Shown: piece by piece, positions 1 through 7,338 of the stretch
Numbering within the stretch: position 1 is the stretch's first letter
Layout of the letters: every line of letters begins with the position of its first letter
Assembly (NCBI RefSeq): GCF_018130785.1
Contig: NZ_JAFCJT010000001.1
Location: 434,001-498,000, forward strand
Length of the DNA: 64,000 nucleotides
Direction: 5' to 3'
From: Bradyrhizobium liaoningense
GTDB taxonomy: Bacteria; Pseudomonadota; Alphaproteobacteria; Rhizobiales; Xanthobacteraceae
Notes under the pieces: model-generated
What the model was told of the DNA's origin: nothing
Databases searched by the model: none
The model's input: the letters and a program-made list of their open reading frames with translations, nothing else
Translations under genes and position numbers: made by a program

Positions 1-362
1 GCGTCGCTGTCTTCGGGCGCCGCATCCGCGATTTTCTCCACGGAATCGGCGATGCTGCGCAGCGGACCGCCGAAGTCGGGAATGTCGATCATGGCCAGCA
101 GCAGGCCTGCGATCCAGAAGATGTGCATATGGGTAAAGAGCGAGATCAGGCCCAGCACGGCGACAAACTCGAATTGCAGCTTCTGCGACTTGTGCGCCAT
201 CCGCTCGGGCAGGCTGTGCAGTTTCCAATAGAGGGTTCCGACCCAGAGCAGGGTGCCGATCAGGAATATACCCATCACCACCATCAGCGGATCCACGCCG
301 CTTCCCGGCGCGAGATAGAATGGCAGGTGATGCGGTGCCATCGGATGAAGCTGCTCGTTCAA
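1..362 (-). CDS. Small membrane protein, unknown function (3' end outside window)
   Basis: About 120 codons are visible and the C-terminus runs off the window. I see two hydrophobic segments, roughly residues 22-42 (PLMVVMGIFLIGTLLWVG) and 63-87 (FVAVLGLISLF..IFWIAGLLLA), with a basic stretch between them and an acidic tail. The TTG at 362 is chosen because GGGAG lies 6 nt upstream; the in-frame ATG at 341 (MAPHHLPF) is the alternative and lacks a clear ribosome site. The gene is divergent from the 150-aa gene at 521 and shares the FNR/FixK box at 436-449 with it, so it is probably induced under low oxygen. I do not recognise the family. Confidence 0.6.
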   Translation of the reverse strand, partial: MNEQLHPMAPHHLPFYLAPGSGVDPLMVVMGIFLIGTLLWVGTLYWKLHSLPERMAHKSQKLQFEFVAVLGLISLFTHMHIFWIAGLLLAMIDIPDFGGPLRSIADSVEKIADAAPEDSD

Positions 363-435
363 CGTTATCTCCCGATCAGGCGCGTGTCTGACTGAATACT
401 TCGAACGCAGTGTCGGTATCGGGTTGCTCAATTGC

Positions 436-449
436 TTGATCTGGATCAA
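436..449. promoter_or_regulatory. FNR/FixK-type box TTGATCTGGATCAA
   Basis: Perfect dyad with half-sites TTGAT and ATCAA around a 4-nt core. The centre is about 80 bp from the minus start at 362 and 78 bp from the plus start at 521, so a class II activator position would leave leaders of roughly 37-39 nt on both sides. It can plausibly drive both divergent genes. Confidence 0.8.
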
Positions 450-520
450 CGAGCCTGGAACGGCCCCACCTAGCGTCCGCTGGAAGCTGACGCACAACAG
501 CCAAACAGGAGCCGCCTGTC

Positions 521-973
521 ATGCCCGGCATCGATGATCTCATCCCCAGTGCCACGCAGATCCGCAAGGAAGCAGCCCTCAAGGAGGCCGAGAAAGCGGA
601 CGCATATGCCCGCCTCGCCGCCGCCGCCGAAGCCGAGAAACATGCCCTGATTGAACGCCTCAGCAAGCCCTCTGGCAAGACCGAGGACGAGAAGATCAAG
701 CTCGCCTCGACCATCATCCAGCGTGCGGTGCGAAATGGCTTGACCGAGGTTCAGGTCTACCGCTTCCCCAACACGCTGTGCACCGACAAGGGCCGCGCCA
801 TCAACCAACTGGAAAAGGGCTGGGAGAACACCCTGACCGGGATTCCGAAAGAAATCTTCCAGCTCTGGACCGACTATCTCAAACCGCGCGGCTATCGCAT
901 TGCCTATCAAATCATCGATTTCCCGGGCGGCGTGCCGGGCGACATCGGCATTACGATTTCCTGGGGTGATTGA
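521..973 (+). CDS. Conserved-looking hypothetical protein, 150 aa
   Basis: The soluble 150-aa protein begins MPGIDDLIPSATQIRKEA. Residues 15-50 are rich in Ala/Glu/Lys and predicted helical or coiled; residues 70-150 look like a compact alpha/beta domain (QVYRFPNTLC near 77-87, RIAYQIIDFPGG near 126-137). There is no signal peptide or membrane segment. An upstream GGAG-like site (aggagccgcctgtc before ATG) supports this start. It lies downstream of the FNR/FixK box at 436-449 and just before a decayed ppk2 gene. I do not recognise the family and assign no function beyond probable low-oxygen induction. Confidence 0.65.
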   Translation: MPGIDDLIPSATQIRKEAALKEAEKADAYARLAAAAEAEKHALIERLSKPSGKTEDEKIKLASTIIQRAVRNGLTEVQVYRFPNTLCTDKGRAINQLEKGWENTLTGIPKEIFQLWTDYLKPRGYRIAYQIIDFPGGVPGDIGITISWGD

Positions 974-1013
974 GTACGGCTCTGTCCCATGAGACCCGAC
1001 ACAGCGAAAAGGC

Positions 1014-1419
1014 ATGGCCAATGAAAGGCCTGCCGAGCGGCTGAAGCGGAAGGACTACGAGGAGGAACTGGAGAAACTCCAGGTCGAGCTGGGACGAGCA
1101 GGAGCGCCGCTTCAAGACGCGCATCGACGATCCGGTCCGGCAATGGAAGCTGAGCCCGATGGACCTGGAATTCTACCGGCGCTGGTACGACTATTCACGG
1201 GCGCGCGACCCGATGCTCAGAAAGACGAGCACGAAGCACGCCCCCTGGTACATCATCCGCTCCGACGACAAGCGCCGGGCGCGGCTAAACTGCATCTCCG
1301 ATCTCCTGAAGGCCATCCCGCACAAGTGCATCAAGAAAGAAGCCGAAGCGGTCCGACAACGACGTTACAACGACGCGGCAGGCTTGCGCAGGATGAACTG
1401 CGTCACCGAGCGATACTGA
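1014..1419 (+). pseudogene. ppk2: ppk2 (polyphosphate kinase 2) remnant with the kinase core deleted
   Basis: The first ~24 codons from ATG 1014 read MANERPAERLKRKDYEEELE, the N-terminal lead-in of PPK2 enzymes. Near 1090 the homology jumps, with a frame change, to the PPK2 C-terminal part in the frame of 1081-1419: DEQERRFKTRIDDP, QWKLSPMDLEFYRRWYDYSR, APWYIIRSDDKRRARLNCIS. Everything between, including the Walker A region (GRDGAGKGG in the family) and the DRSWYNR region, is absent. Intact PPK2 proteins are about 260-300 aa and transfer phosphate between polyphosphate and nucleotides. The remnant cannot encode an active kinase. It follows the gene at 521 and may once have been co-transcribed with it. 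Confidence 0.85.
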
Positions 1420-1461
1420 CGAGGATCGGGCCGCGTCATGACGCGACCCGATCTCCAATGT

Positions 1462-1896
1462 CTACTTCAAGCGGATCGTGACGCCACCGACCGCGGCCGA
1501 AACCTCCGCGCCGACCCTGGGGCCGCTGAGCTGAAGGATCACGCCATTGGCGTTCTGCAACTGCACGGCTCCGGCCCCCGCGGCGACGGCGCCGCCGGCG
1601 CCGCCCACCGCGTAAGAGCCTTCGATCGACTGCGGCCCCCTCAGATTGAGGGCGCGGCCGACAAACTTGGTCGTCGAGGCTCCGATCGTGAGACCGACGC
1701 TCATGCCTGACACGGTGAAGGGGTATTTCTTGCCCCGCAACACCAAAACACCCTCGCCACCACCAACGCCGACGACGAAGCCGCCCTTGGTAAAGACGAC
1801 GGCGACCTGCCCGGTCTCGGCACGCGACGGCGTGCTGAAACCGGCGGCGGCCGCAAACGAGATCATCAAGGCGACGGCGATGGCAGATTTCCTCAT
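1462..1896 (-). CDS. Secreted glycine-rich protein, DUF1134/SYLF-like pattern
   Basis: The ~144-aa product starts MRKSAIAVALMISFAAAAGF, a clear Sec signal peptide ending near PSRAETG. The mature part alternates glycine-rich and beta-prone segments (GGFVVGVGGGEGVLVLRGKKY, VGLTIGAST, GVILQLSG, VGGVTIRLK). The glycine-rich GGEG motif and spacing resemble periplasmic lipid-binding DUF1134 (EipA-like) or SYLF proteins, but this is a loose resemblance. AAGGAG lies 10 nt before this ATG; an ATG three codons upstream (1905) is only 1 nt from it. The gene lies downstream of aspD (67-bp gap) on the same strand and could be read through from it. Confidence 0.6.
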   Translation of the reverse strand: MRKSAIAVALMISFAAAAGFSTPSRAETGQVAVVFTKGGFVVGVGGGEGVLVLRGKKYPFTVSGMSVGLTIGASTTKFVGRALNLRGPQSIEGSYAVGGAGGAVAAGAGAVQLQNANGVILQLSGPRVGAEVSAAVGGVTIRLK

Positions 1897-1963
1897 GACG
1901 TTCATTCTCCTTTGGGTTGATATCGGAGTGATCCGGATCGACCGGCACTCCCATTGGTTCGCG

Positions 1964-3583
1964 TTACTTCGAGCGGCCCTCGGCCGCCTCGTAGGCGTCC
2001 CGATAGCCACGCGCAATGCTGCGAACACCCCGTCCAATATCGTCGTAGACATCGTCCGGAAGGTTTGCCAGCGACACGCGCAGCGACCATTCGGGCGCAT
2101 CGAAACCGCCGCCGTTCAGCAACACAATGCCGTGGGCTTCGGCCAGTCGAAACGCGAGATCGAGCGGATGAACGTTCTTCTTCAGGTAGTCGACGGCCTT
2201 GTCGCCAATGTTCTTCCGCGCCCAGAATTCAAAATCGATCAGGCCGTAATATGCATCATAATTGGGGTTGGGGGTGAGCTTGTCGGCGAGACCGAGGCCG
2301 TCGAGCAGCGACCACAGCCGCTTGTTGACGATTTCCATGCAGGCGGCCTGATAGGCCTTTTTGTTATCCAGCATCTCCGAAAGGGAGAAGAGGCTCATCA
2401 TCACCTGCTGCGGCAGCGATAGGCCGGCGGTGTGATTGAGCGCGACATCCCGGCTATCGGCGACGATGCGGTCGATGAGCTTGAGCTTGCGCGGCTCCAG
2501 CGTCAGGGGGCCGTAACGCTTGTCGAGCGCCTTCACCGCGGCATCCGGCAACTTCGCGATCATCTTGTCAAAGATGTTGTCCTCGTGAATGGCGATGGCG
2601 CCGAGCCGCCATCCCGTGCAGCCGAAATATTTCGAATAGGAGTAGACGCCGATCGTATTGTGCGGGAGCTCGCCGAGCAGCGAGCGGAAGCCGTGCACGA
2701 AGGTTCCGTAGACGTCGTCGGTCAGGAGCATCAGATCGGGACGCTTGGTCTTGACCAGGGTCGTCAGCTTCGCGATCGTCTCCGGGCTAACCCCCATGCC
2801 CGAGGGATTGGCAGGATTGACGATGAAGAAGGCCTTGATCTTCGGGTCTTCCAGCTTCTTGATTTCCTCGTCCGTGAACTGGAAGCGGTTTTCCTGCGGA
2901 GCCTTGATCTCGACCATCTTGAGGTCGTAGTCCTCAAGGTGCGTCATCTCGATATACGGCGTGAAGATCGGCGTTCCCAGCGCGATGGTGTCACCCGGCA
3001 GCAGCAGGCGATTGGCCTTCAGCGATTTGAAGATGTAGCACATCGCGGCAGTGCCACCCTCGACCGCGTAGATGTCGAACTTGCCCGATGGCCGTGGCTC
3101 GCCGCACACGGCCCACATCAGATATTCGTGCACGATCTTCTCGTTGTGCACCAGCATGCGGTCAGGCACGGGATAATTGTCGCCGATGATGGAATCGACG
3201 AGCTCGTGGACGAAGGCATCCGGCTCGAAGCCGAACTTCTTGACCGCAAAGGGCAGCATCTCCGACAGGAAGCTCGCGCCCGGCATATCGGCGTGCTGGG
3301 CGAGCCAGGCCTCGTAGCGTGCAGCAATGCCCTTGGCCTGGGGCATGCCGCCGATCCCGGCGGGGTGGTCCATGACCCGCTTGCTCTCGGTGATCGCGAA
3401 CTGTCCGAGCAGGAAGAAGCCTTCGCGCGGCGTGGTGGCCACCCAGTTCGGATTGCCGCGGCCGGCGTTCAGGAACGCGGACTGCGTCCGTTTCGACGTC
3501 GCCTTGGCGAGATTGATCAGCTCGTCCTTGATCTCGAACGGGCTCAGCGCCTCGAATTTCTTCAGCGTCAAGATATCAGCCAT
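1964..3583 (-). CDS. aspD: Aspartate 4-decarboxylase (bifunctional with aspartate aminotransferase)
   Basis: Converts L-aspartate to L-alanine and CO2 in the cytoplasm (EC 4.1.1.12), a PLP fold-type I enzyme. At 539 aa it matches the usual ~530-aa AspD length. Visible landmarks are EGGTAAM near 175-181, NPANPSG at 256-262, the PLP-pairing DDVY near 289-292 and the Schiff-base lysine K318 in YSYSKYFGCTGWRLG. The gene is divergent from the aspT gene at 3919, so enzyme and Asp/Ala antiporter form the classic cycle in which decarboxylation consumes a cytoplasmic proton and electrogenic exchange builds membrane potential. The FNR/FixK box at 3681-3694 is 104 bp upstream of the start, suggesting low-oxygen induction. 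Confidence 0.95.
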   Translation of the reverse strand: MADILTLKKFEALSPFEIKDELINLAKATSKRTQSAFLNAGRGNPNWVATTPREGFFLLGQFAITESKRVMDHPAGIGGMPQAKGIAARYEAWLAQHADMPGASFLSEMLPFAVKKFGFEPDAFVHELVDSIIGDNYPVPDRMLVHNEKIVHEYLMWAVCGEPRPSGKFDIYAVEGGTAAMCYIFKSLKANRLLLPGDTIALGTPIFTPYIEMTHLEDYDLKMVEIKAPQENRFQFTDEEIKKLEDPKIKAFFIVNPANPSGMGVSPETIAKLTTLVKTKRPDLMLLTDDVYGTFVHGFRSLLGELPHNTIGVYSYSKYFGCTGWRLGAIAIHEDNIFDKMIAKLPDAAVKALDKRYGPLTLEPRKLKLIDRIVADSRDVALNHTAGLSLPQQVMMSLFSLSEMLDNKKAYQAACMEIVNKRLWSLLDGLGLADKLTPNPNYDAYYGLIDFEFWARKNIGDKAVDYLKKNVHPLDLAFRLAEAHGIVLLNGGGFDAPEWSLRVSLANLPDDVYDDIGRGVRSIARGYRDAYEAAEGRSK

Positions 3584-3680
3584 ATGACACTCCCGAACGG
3601 TGCGATCTGTGGGAACGAGGTGGGACAGGCTCCGCGCCTGCGTCGTCGTGTTCAGGATGAGTGGCGGCCGATGGCGACTC

Positions 3681-3694
3681 TTGATCTAGCTCAA
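3681..3694. promoter_or_regulatory. FNR/FixK-type box TTGATCTAGCTCAA upstream of aspD
   Basis: TTGA-N6-TCAA dyad centred 104 bp upstream of the aspD start. One position of the outer pentamers deviates (CTCAA for ATCAA). A second box at 3780 serves the opposite strand. The surrounding 335-bp intergenic stretch 3584-3918 otherwise shows no gene. Confidence 0.7.
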
Positions 3695-3779
3695 AGGTCT
3701 TGTGACGCGCCGCCGTTCCGCAACGCAGCGAGCTGATGTTGTTAGCGCCGCTCGCCGAGAACGCCGCAAGGCTCGGCCA

Positions 3780-3793
3780 TTGACATAAATCAA
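3780..3793. promoter_or_regulatory. FNR/FixK-type box TTGACATAAATCAA upstream of aspT
   Basis: TTGA-N6-TCAA dyad centred about 132 bp before the aspT start at 3919, implying a leader of roughly 90 nt if used as a class II site. It lies 99 bp from the aspD box, so the divergent pair has one box per direction. Confidence 0.7.
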
Positions 3794-3918
3794 CATGTCG
3801 GATGCGGGCCATCGCCTCATGTTGATCGATACGGCTACAGATCTCGTTATCGGGATCTTCGCATCCGACGTGGCGCGGAGCGAGTTGGGCGCATGCCGAT
3901 GCATGTAGGGGTGACATC

Positions 3919-5610
3919 ATGATCGACTGGTTCTTTCAGACGCTCAAGAGCTATCCGGAAATCGCAATCTTCATATCCTTGGCCCTGGGCTACTATTTCG
4001 GCTCCTTCACCTACAAGGGCCTCGGGCTCGGTGCCGTCACCGCGACGCTGATCGCTGCCGTGATCATCGGCCAGATCGGGATCACGGTGACGGGTCCGCT
4101 CAAGCCGTTCTTCTTCCTGATGTTCCTGTTTGCCATCGGCTACGGCGTCGGGCCGCAATTCGTGCGCGGCATCGCGCAGGACGGCGTCCCGCAGGCGATC
4201 TTCGCGGCCGTTGTGTGCGTGTTCTGCCTGATCGCGGCGTATGTTGGAGCAAAGCTTGCAGGCTACGATGTCGGTTCGGCCGCCGGACTTTATGCCGGCT
4301 CGCAGACGATCTCGGCATCCATGGGCCTAGCGACCGATGCCATCAACCGGCTCGGCCTGTCGCCGGAAGAGACCAAGAAGATTCTCGACGGCATGCCGGT
4401 CGCCTACGCGGTCACCTATATCTTCGGCACGGTCGGATCCGCGATCGTCCTGGCTCTGCTTGGTCCGGCACTGCTCGGCATCGACCTCGAGACGGCCTGC
4501 AAGAAATATGAGGAGGAGCACGGGGGCAAGAAGCAGACGGGCGGTCCGGGAACGGCCTGGCACCAGTTCGATGTGCGCGCTTTTCGTGTCAATGAGCGGG
4601 GTCCGGTGGTTGGAAAGACCGTGCAGCAGGCAGAAGCATTACTACCCGACCATCGGGTGTTCGTCCTGCGGATCAGGCAGGACGGCAAGATCACGGATGC
4701 CACCGCCGATGCCGTCATTCACGCAGGCGCCGTCGTCGCTGTGGCCGGCCGACGCGACGTTCTCGTCAGTCTGATCGGCGAGCAAGCGGAAGAGGTCGAC
4801 GATCGCGAGTTGCTAGCGATGCCGATCGAGGGCGTCGATGTCTACGTGACCAGTAAGGACGTCGACGGAAAGACGCTGGAGGAGTTGTCGCGAACGGCAG
4901 GCGCTCGCGGCGTGTTCCTCCGCAAGATCACCCGGGGTGCGATCGCCGTTGATATCCCTATCCTGCCGAACACGAAGATCAATCGCGGCGACATCGTCAC
5001 CATCGTGGGACGCACGCCGGATGTGGCGGCCGCGACAAAGATGCTCGGCCGCCCGGATCGCGCGACCGATGTGGCCGACGTCGCCTTCATCGGAGCCGCA
5101 ATCGCGATCGGCGCGCTGATCGGCGCCATCGTCTACAAGATCGGCAGCGTGCCGTTGACGCTGTCCACGTCAGGTGGCGCCTTGATCTCAGGCCTGTTCT
5201 TCGGCTGGCTCCGCTCCGTTCACCCGACCTTCGGCCGGATTCCTTCACCGACCGTTTGGTTCATGAACTCGGTCGGCCTGAACGTCTTCATTGCGATCGT
5301 CGGCATCTCGTCGGGACCGGGCTTCGTGGCCGGCCTCAAGGCGCAGGGCATCGGCCTGTTCCTCTGGGGCGTCGGCGTGACGACCGTGCCGCTGATCCTC
5401 GCAATGTATGTCGGAAAATACGTGTTCCGCTTCCATGACGCCATCGTGCTCGGATGCTGCTCCGGCGCACGCACCACCACTGCTTCGCTCGGCATGATCA
5501 ACGACCGCGCCAAGAGCCAGATTCCGGGTCTTGGCTATACCGTCACCTACGCGGTCGGAAACACACTGCTGACGATCTGGGGCATGGTGCTCGTTATGCT
5601 GATGACGTAG
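3919..5610 (+). CDS. aspT: Aspartate:alanine antiporter, AAE family
   Basis: Inner-membrane exchanger expected to import aspartate and export alanine, the partner of aspD. The 563-aa protein has the AspT layout: about five N-terminal membrane helices (residues ~10-190), two cytoplasmic RCK_C/TrkA-C domains (~205-375), then a second membrane block (~390-560). The two membrane halves carry related motifs, [20 protein letters not shown] and [26 protein letters not shown] precedes the ATG. It lies 18 nt upstream of a second AspT-family gene, probably in one transcript, and under the box at 3780. Substrate is assigned from family and from the neighbouring decarboxylase. Confidence 0.9.
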   Translation: MIDWFFQTLKSYPEIAIFISLALGYYFGSFTYKGLGLGAVTATLIAAVIIGQIGITVTGPLKPFFFLMFLFAIGYGVGPQFVRGIAQDGVPQAIFAAVVCVFCLIAAYVGAKLAGYDVGSAAGLYAGSQTISASMGLATDAINRLGLSPEETKKILDGMPVAYAVTYIFGTVGSAIVLALLGPALLGIDLETACKKYEEEHGGKKQTGGPGTAWHQFDVRAFRVNERGPVVGKTVQQAEALLPDHRVFVLRIRQDGKITDATADAVIHAGAVVAVAGRRDVLVSLIGEQAEEVDDRELLAMPIEGVDVYVTSKDVDGKTLEELSRTAGARGVFLRKITRGAIAVDIPILPNTKINRGDIVTIVGRTPDVAAATKMLGRPDRATDVADVAFIGAAIAIGALIGAIVYKIGSVPLTLSTSGGALISGLFFGWLRSVHPTFGRIPSPTVWFMNSVGLNVFIAIVGISSGPGFVAGLKAQGIGLFLWGVGVTTVPLILAMYVGKYVFRFHDAIVLGCCSGARTTTASLGMINDRAKSQIPGLGYTVTYAVGNTLLTIWGMVLVMLMT

Positions 5611-5628
5611 AGATCGGGCCGCCCAGAG

Positions 5629-7323
5629 ATGCTGACTTGGCTGGAGCAGTTTCTCGTCCGTTATCCCGAGCTCGCGCTCTTCCTCGTGATCGCCGCGGGT
5701 TACTGGATCGGAAGCTTCAAGATCGGTACGTTCAGCCTGGGCCCGGTCACGGGTGCGCTGTTCGCCGGATTGGCGGTCGGGGATTTCGCGCACGTCCCCG
5801 TTTCCAGCATGACCAAGTCGTTCCTCTTCTTGCTGTTCCTGTTTGGGGTCGGCTATCTGGTCGGGCCGCAATTCGCACAATCGATGAAGCGCGACGGGCT
5901 GAAGCCGATGCTACTCGCCATCGTCGTATGCTTGACAGGACTTGCGACCTCCATTGCCGTTGCGAAGGTTTTGCGACTCGATCCCGGCTACGCGTCGGGC
6001 CTTATGTCGGGCGCACTTAGCCAGAGCGCGGCAATGGGAACAGCGACCGACGCAATCAACGGACTCGCCATCCCCGAGGCGCAGCGCACGCTTTTCGTCT
6101 CCCACATCGCGGTGGCGGACGCAGTCTGCTACATCTTCGGTTATGCAGGCGTCATCCTCTTCGTCACTCAGATTGCACCCGCCCTCCTGAAAATCGATCT
6201 GCCGGCGGAGGCGCTTAAGCTCGAGCAGGCATTGGGCGTCACGCGCACCAAGCCGGGCCTGGCGTCTGCCTGGCGCAAATTCGAGTTGCGCGCCTATCGA
6301 CTGGACGAACGCTCCGCCCTCGTCGGGGTGACGGTCGCAGCCGCGGAAGCCCGCATTCCGGATTACCGGCTGTTCATTCACCGGATCCGCCGCGGAGAAC
6401 ACCTTCTCGAAGCGGATCCCAGCACGGTTCTGGCGGCCGGCGACCTTGTTGCCTTATCCGCACCGCGGCAGGTCATCGTCGAATGGATCGGCCCTCGCGC
6501 CGAAGAAGTCGAGGACAGGGAACTCCTCGACATTCCCCTGATCTCTGCCGATGTCATCCTGATCAATCCGAAGCTCGCAGGCATGACACTGGAAGCTGCC
6601 TCGCGAGAGAGCTGGACCCGCTCCCTCTATCTGCGCTCGCTGAGCCGGGGGAGTCAGCAGATTCCTGTGGGAGCCGGCGTCGTCCTGCAACGCGGCGACC
6701 TGCTCCGGATCGTCGGGCCCGAGCCGACCGTGCGAACCGCAGCCAAGAGCATCGGTGCCATCGTCGCTCCGAGCACCAGCATCGATTTCATCGTGTTGGG
6801 CCTTGCGATCTTCTGCGGCGGCCTCATTGGCACTCTTCTCAGTTTCTCCGTCGGCGGCGTCAATATCTCGCTCAGTACGAGCGTTGGCACCTTGCTCGCC
6901 GGGCTTTTTGTCGGGGCTCTCCGCACACGTTACCCGCTGTTCGGACAAATTCCCGACGGCGCCATCAGCTTGATGACCTCGCTCGGACTGGCAGCTTTCG
7001 TCGGGCTGACCGGCATCCATGCAGGGCCGATCTTCCTGTCGGCCCTGCGCGAAACCGGCCTCAGCCTCCTGCTGGGAGGAATGGCCGTTACCCTGCTGCC
7101 GCAGATCGTCGGATTCTGCTTTGGCCATTTCGTGTTGCGGATGAACCCGATCCTCCTGCTCGGCGGATTGACCGGGGCTCAGACCGTGACGGCTGCAATG
7201 GCCGCGCTCCAGGAACGTGCCGGCAGCCCTGTCCCGGTTCTGGGCTATACGCCAGCCTACCCGGTCGCCAACATCCTGTTGACGACCTGGGGCTCGGTCA
7301 TGGTGGTCGTCTTCGCCACCTAA
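5629..7323 (+). CDS. AspT-family amino-acid antiporter, second copy
   Basis: A 564-aa paralogue of the preceding aspT with the same order: membrane block, two RCK_C domains (about 210-375), membrane block. The repeat motifs differ: GLMSGALSQSAAMGTATDAI and GGLTGAQTVTAAMAALQER. The divergence at these pore-lining segments suggests a different substrate pair or a heteromeric partner. It follows aspT by 18 nt and ends 15 bp before the convergent Orn/Lys/Arg decarboxylase gene, so it could exchange the substrate and product of that enzyme; this is inference. The ribosome-binding site is weak (cccagag before ATG), consistent with coupling to aspT. Confidence 0.85.
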   Translation: MLTWLEQFLVRYPELALFLVIAAGYWIGSFKIGTFSLGPVTGALFAGLAVGDFAHVPVSSMTKSFLFLLFLFGVGYLVGPQFAQSMKRDGLKPMLLAIVVCLTGLATSIAVAKVLRLDPGYASGLMSGALSQSAAMGTATDAINGLAIPEAQRTLFVSHIAVADAVCYIFGYAGVILFVTQIAPALLKIDLPAEALKLEQALGVTRTKPGLASAWRKFELRAYRLDERSALVGVTVAAAEARIPDYRLFIHRIRRGEHLLEADPSTVLAAGDLVALSAPRQVIVEWIGPRAEEVEDRELLDIPLISADVILINPKLAGMTLEAASRESWTRSLYLRSLSRGSQQIPVGAGVVLQRGDLLRIVGPEPTVRTAAKSIGAIVAPSTSIDFIVLGLAIFCGGLIGTLLSFSVGGVNISLSTSVGTLLAGLFVGALRTRYPLFGQIPDGAISLMTSLGLAAFVGLTGIHAGPIFLSALRETGLSLLLGGMAVTLLPQIVGFCFGHFVLRMNPILLLGGLTGAQTVTAAMAALQERAGSPVPVLGYTPAYPVANILLTTWGSVMVVVFAT

Positions 7324-7338
7324 ATATTCTGCCCCGTA

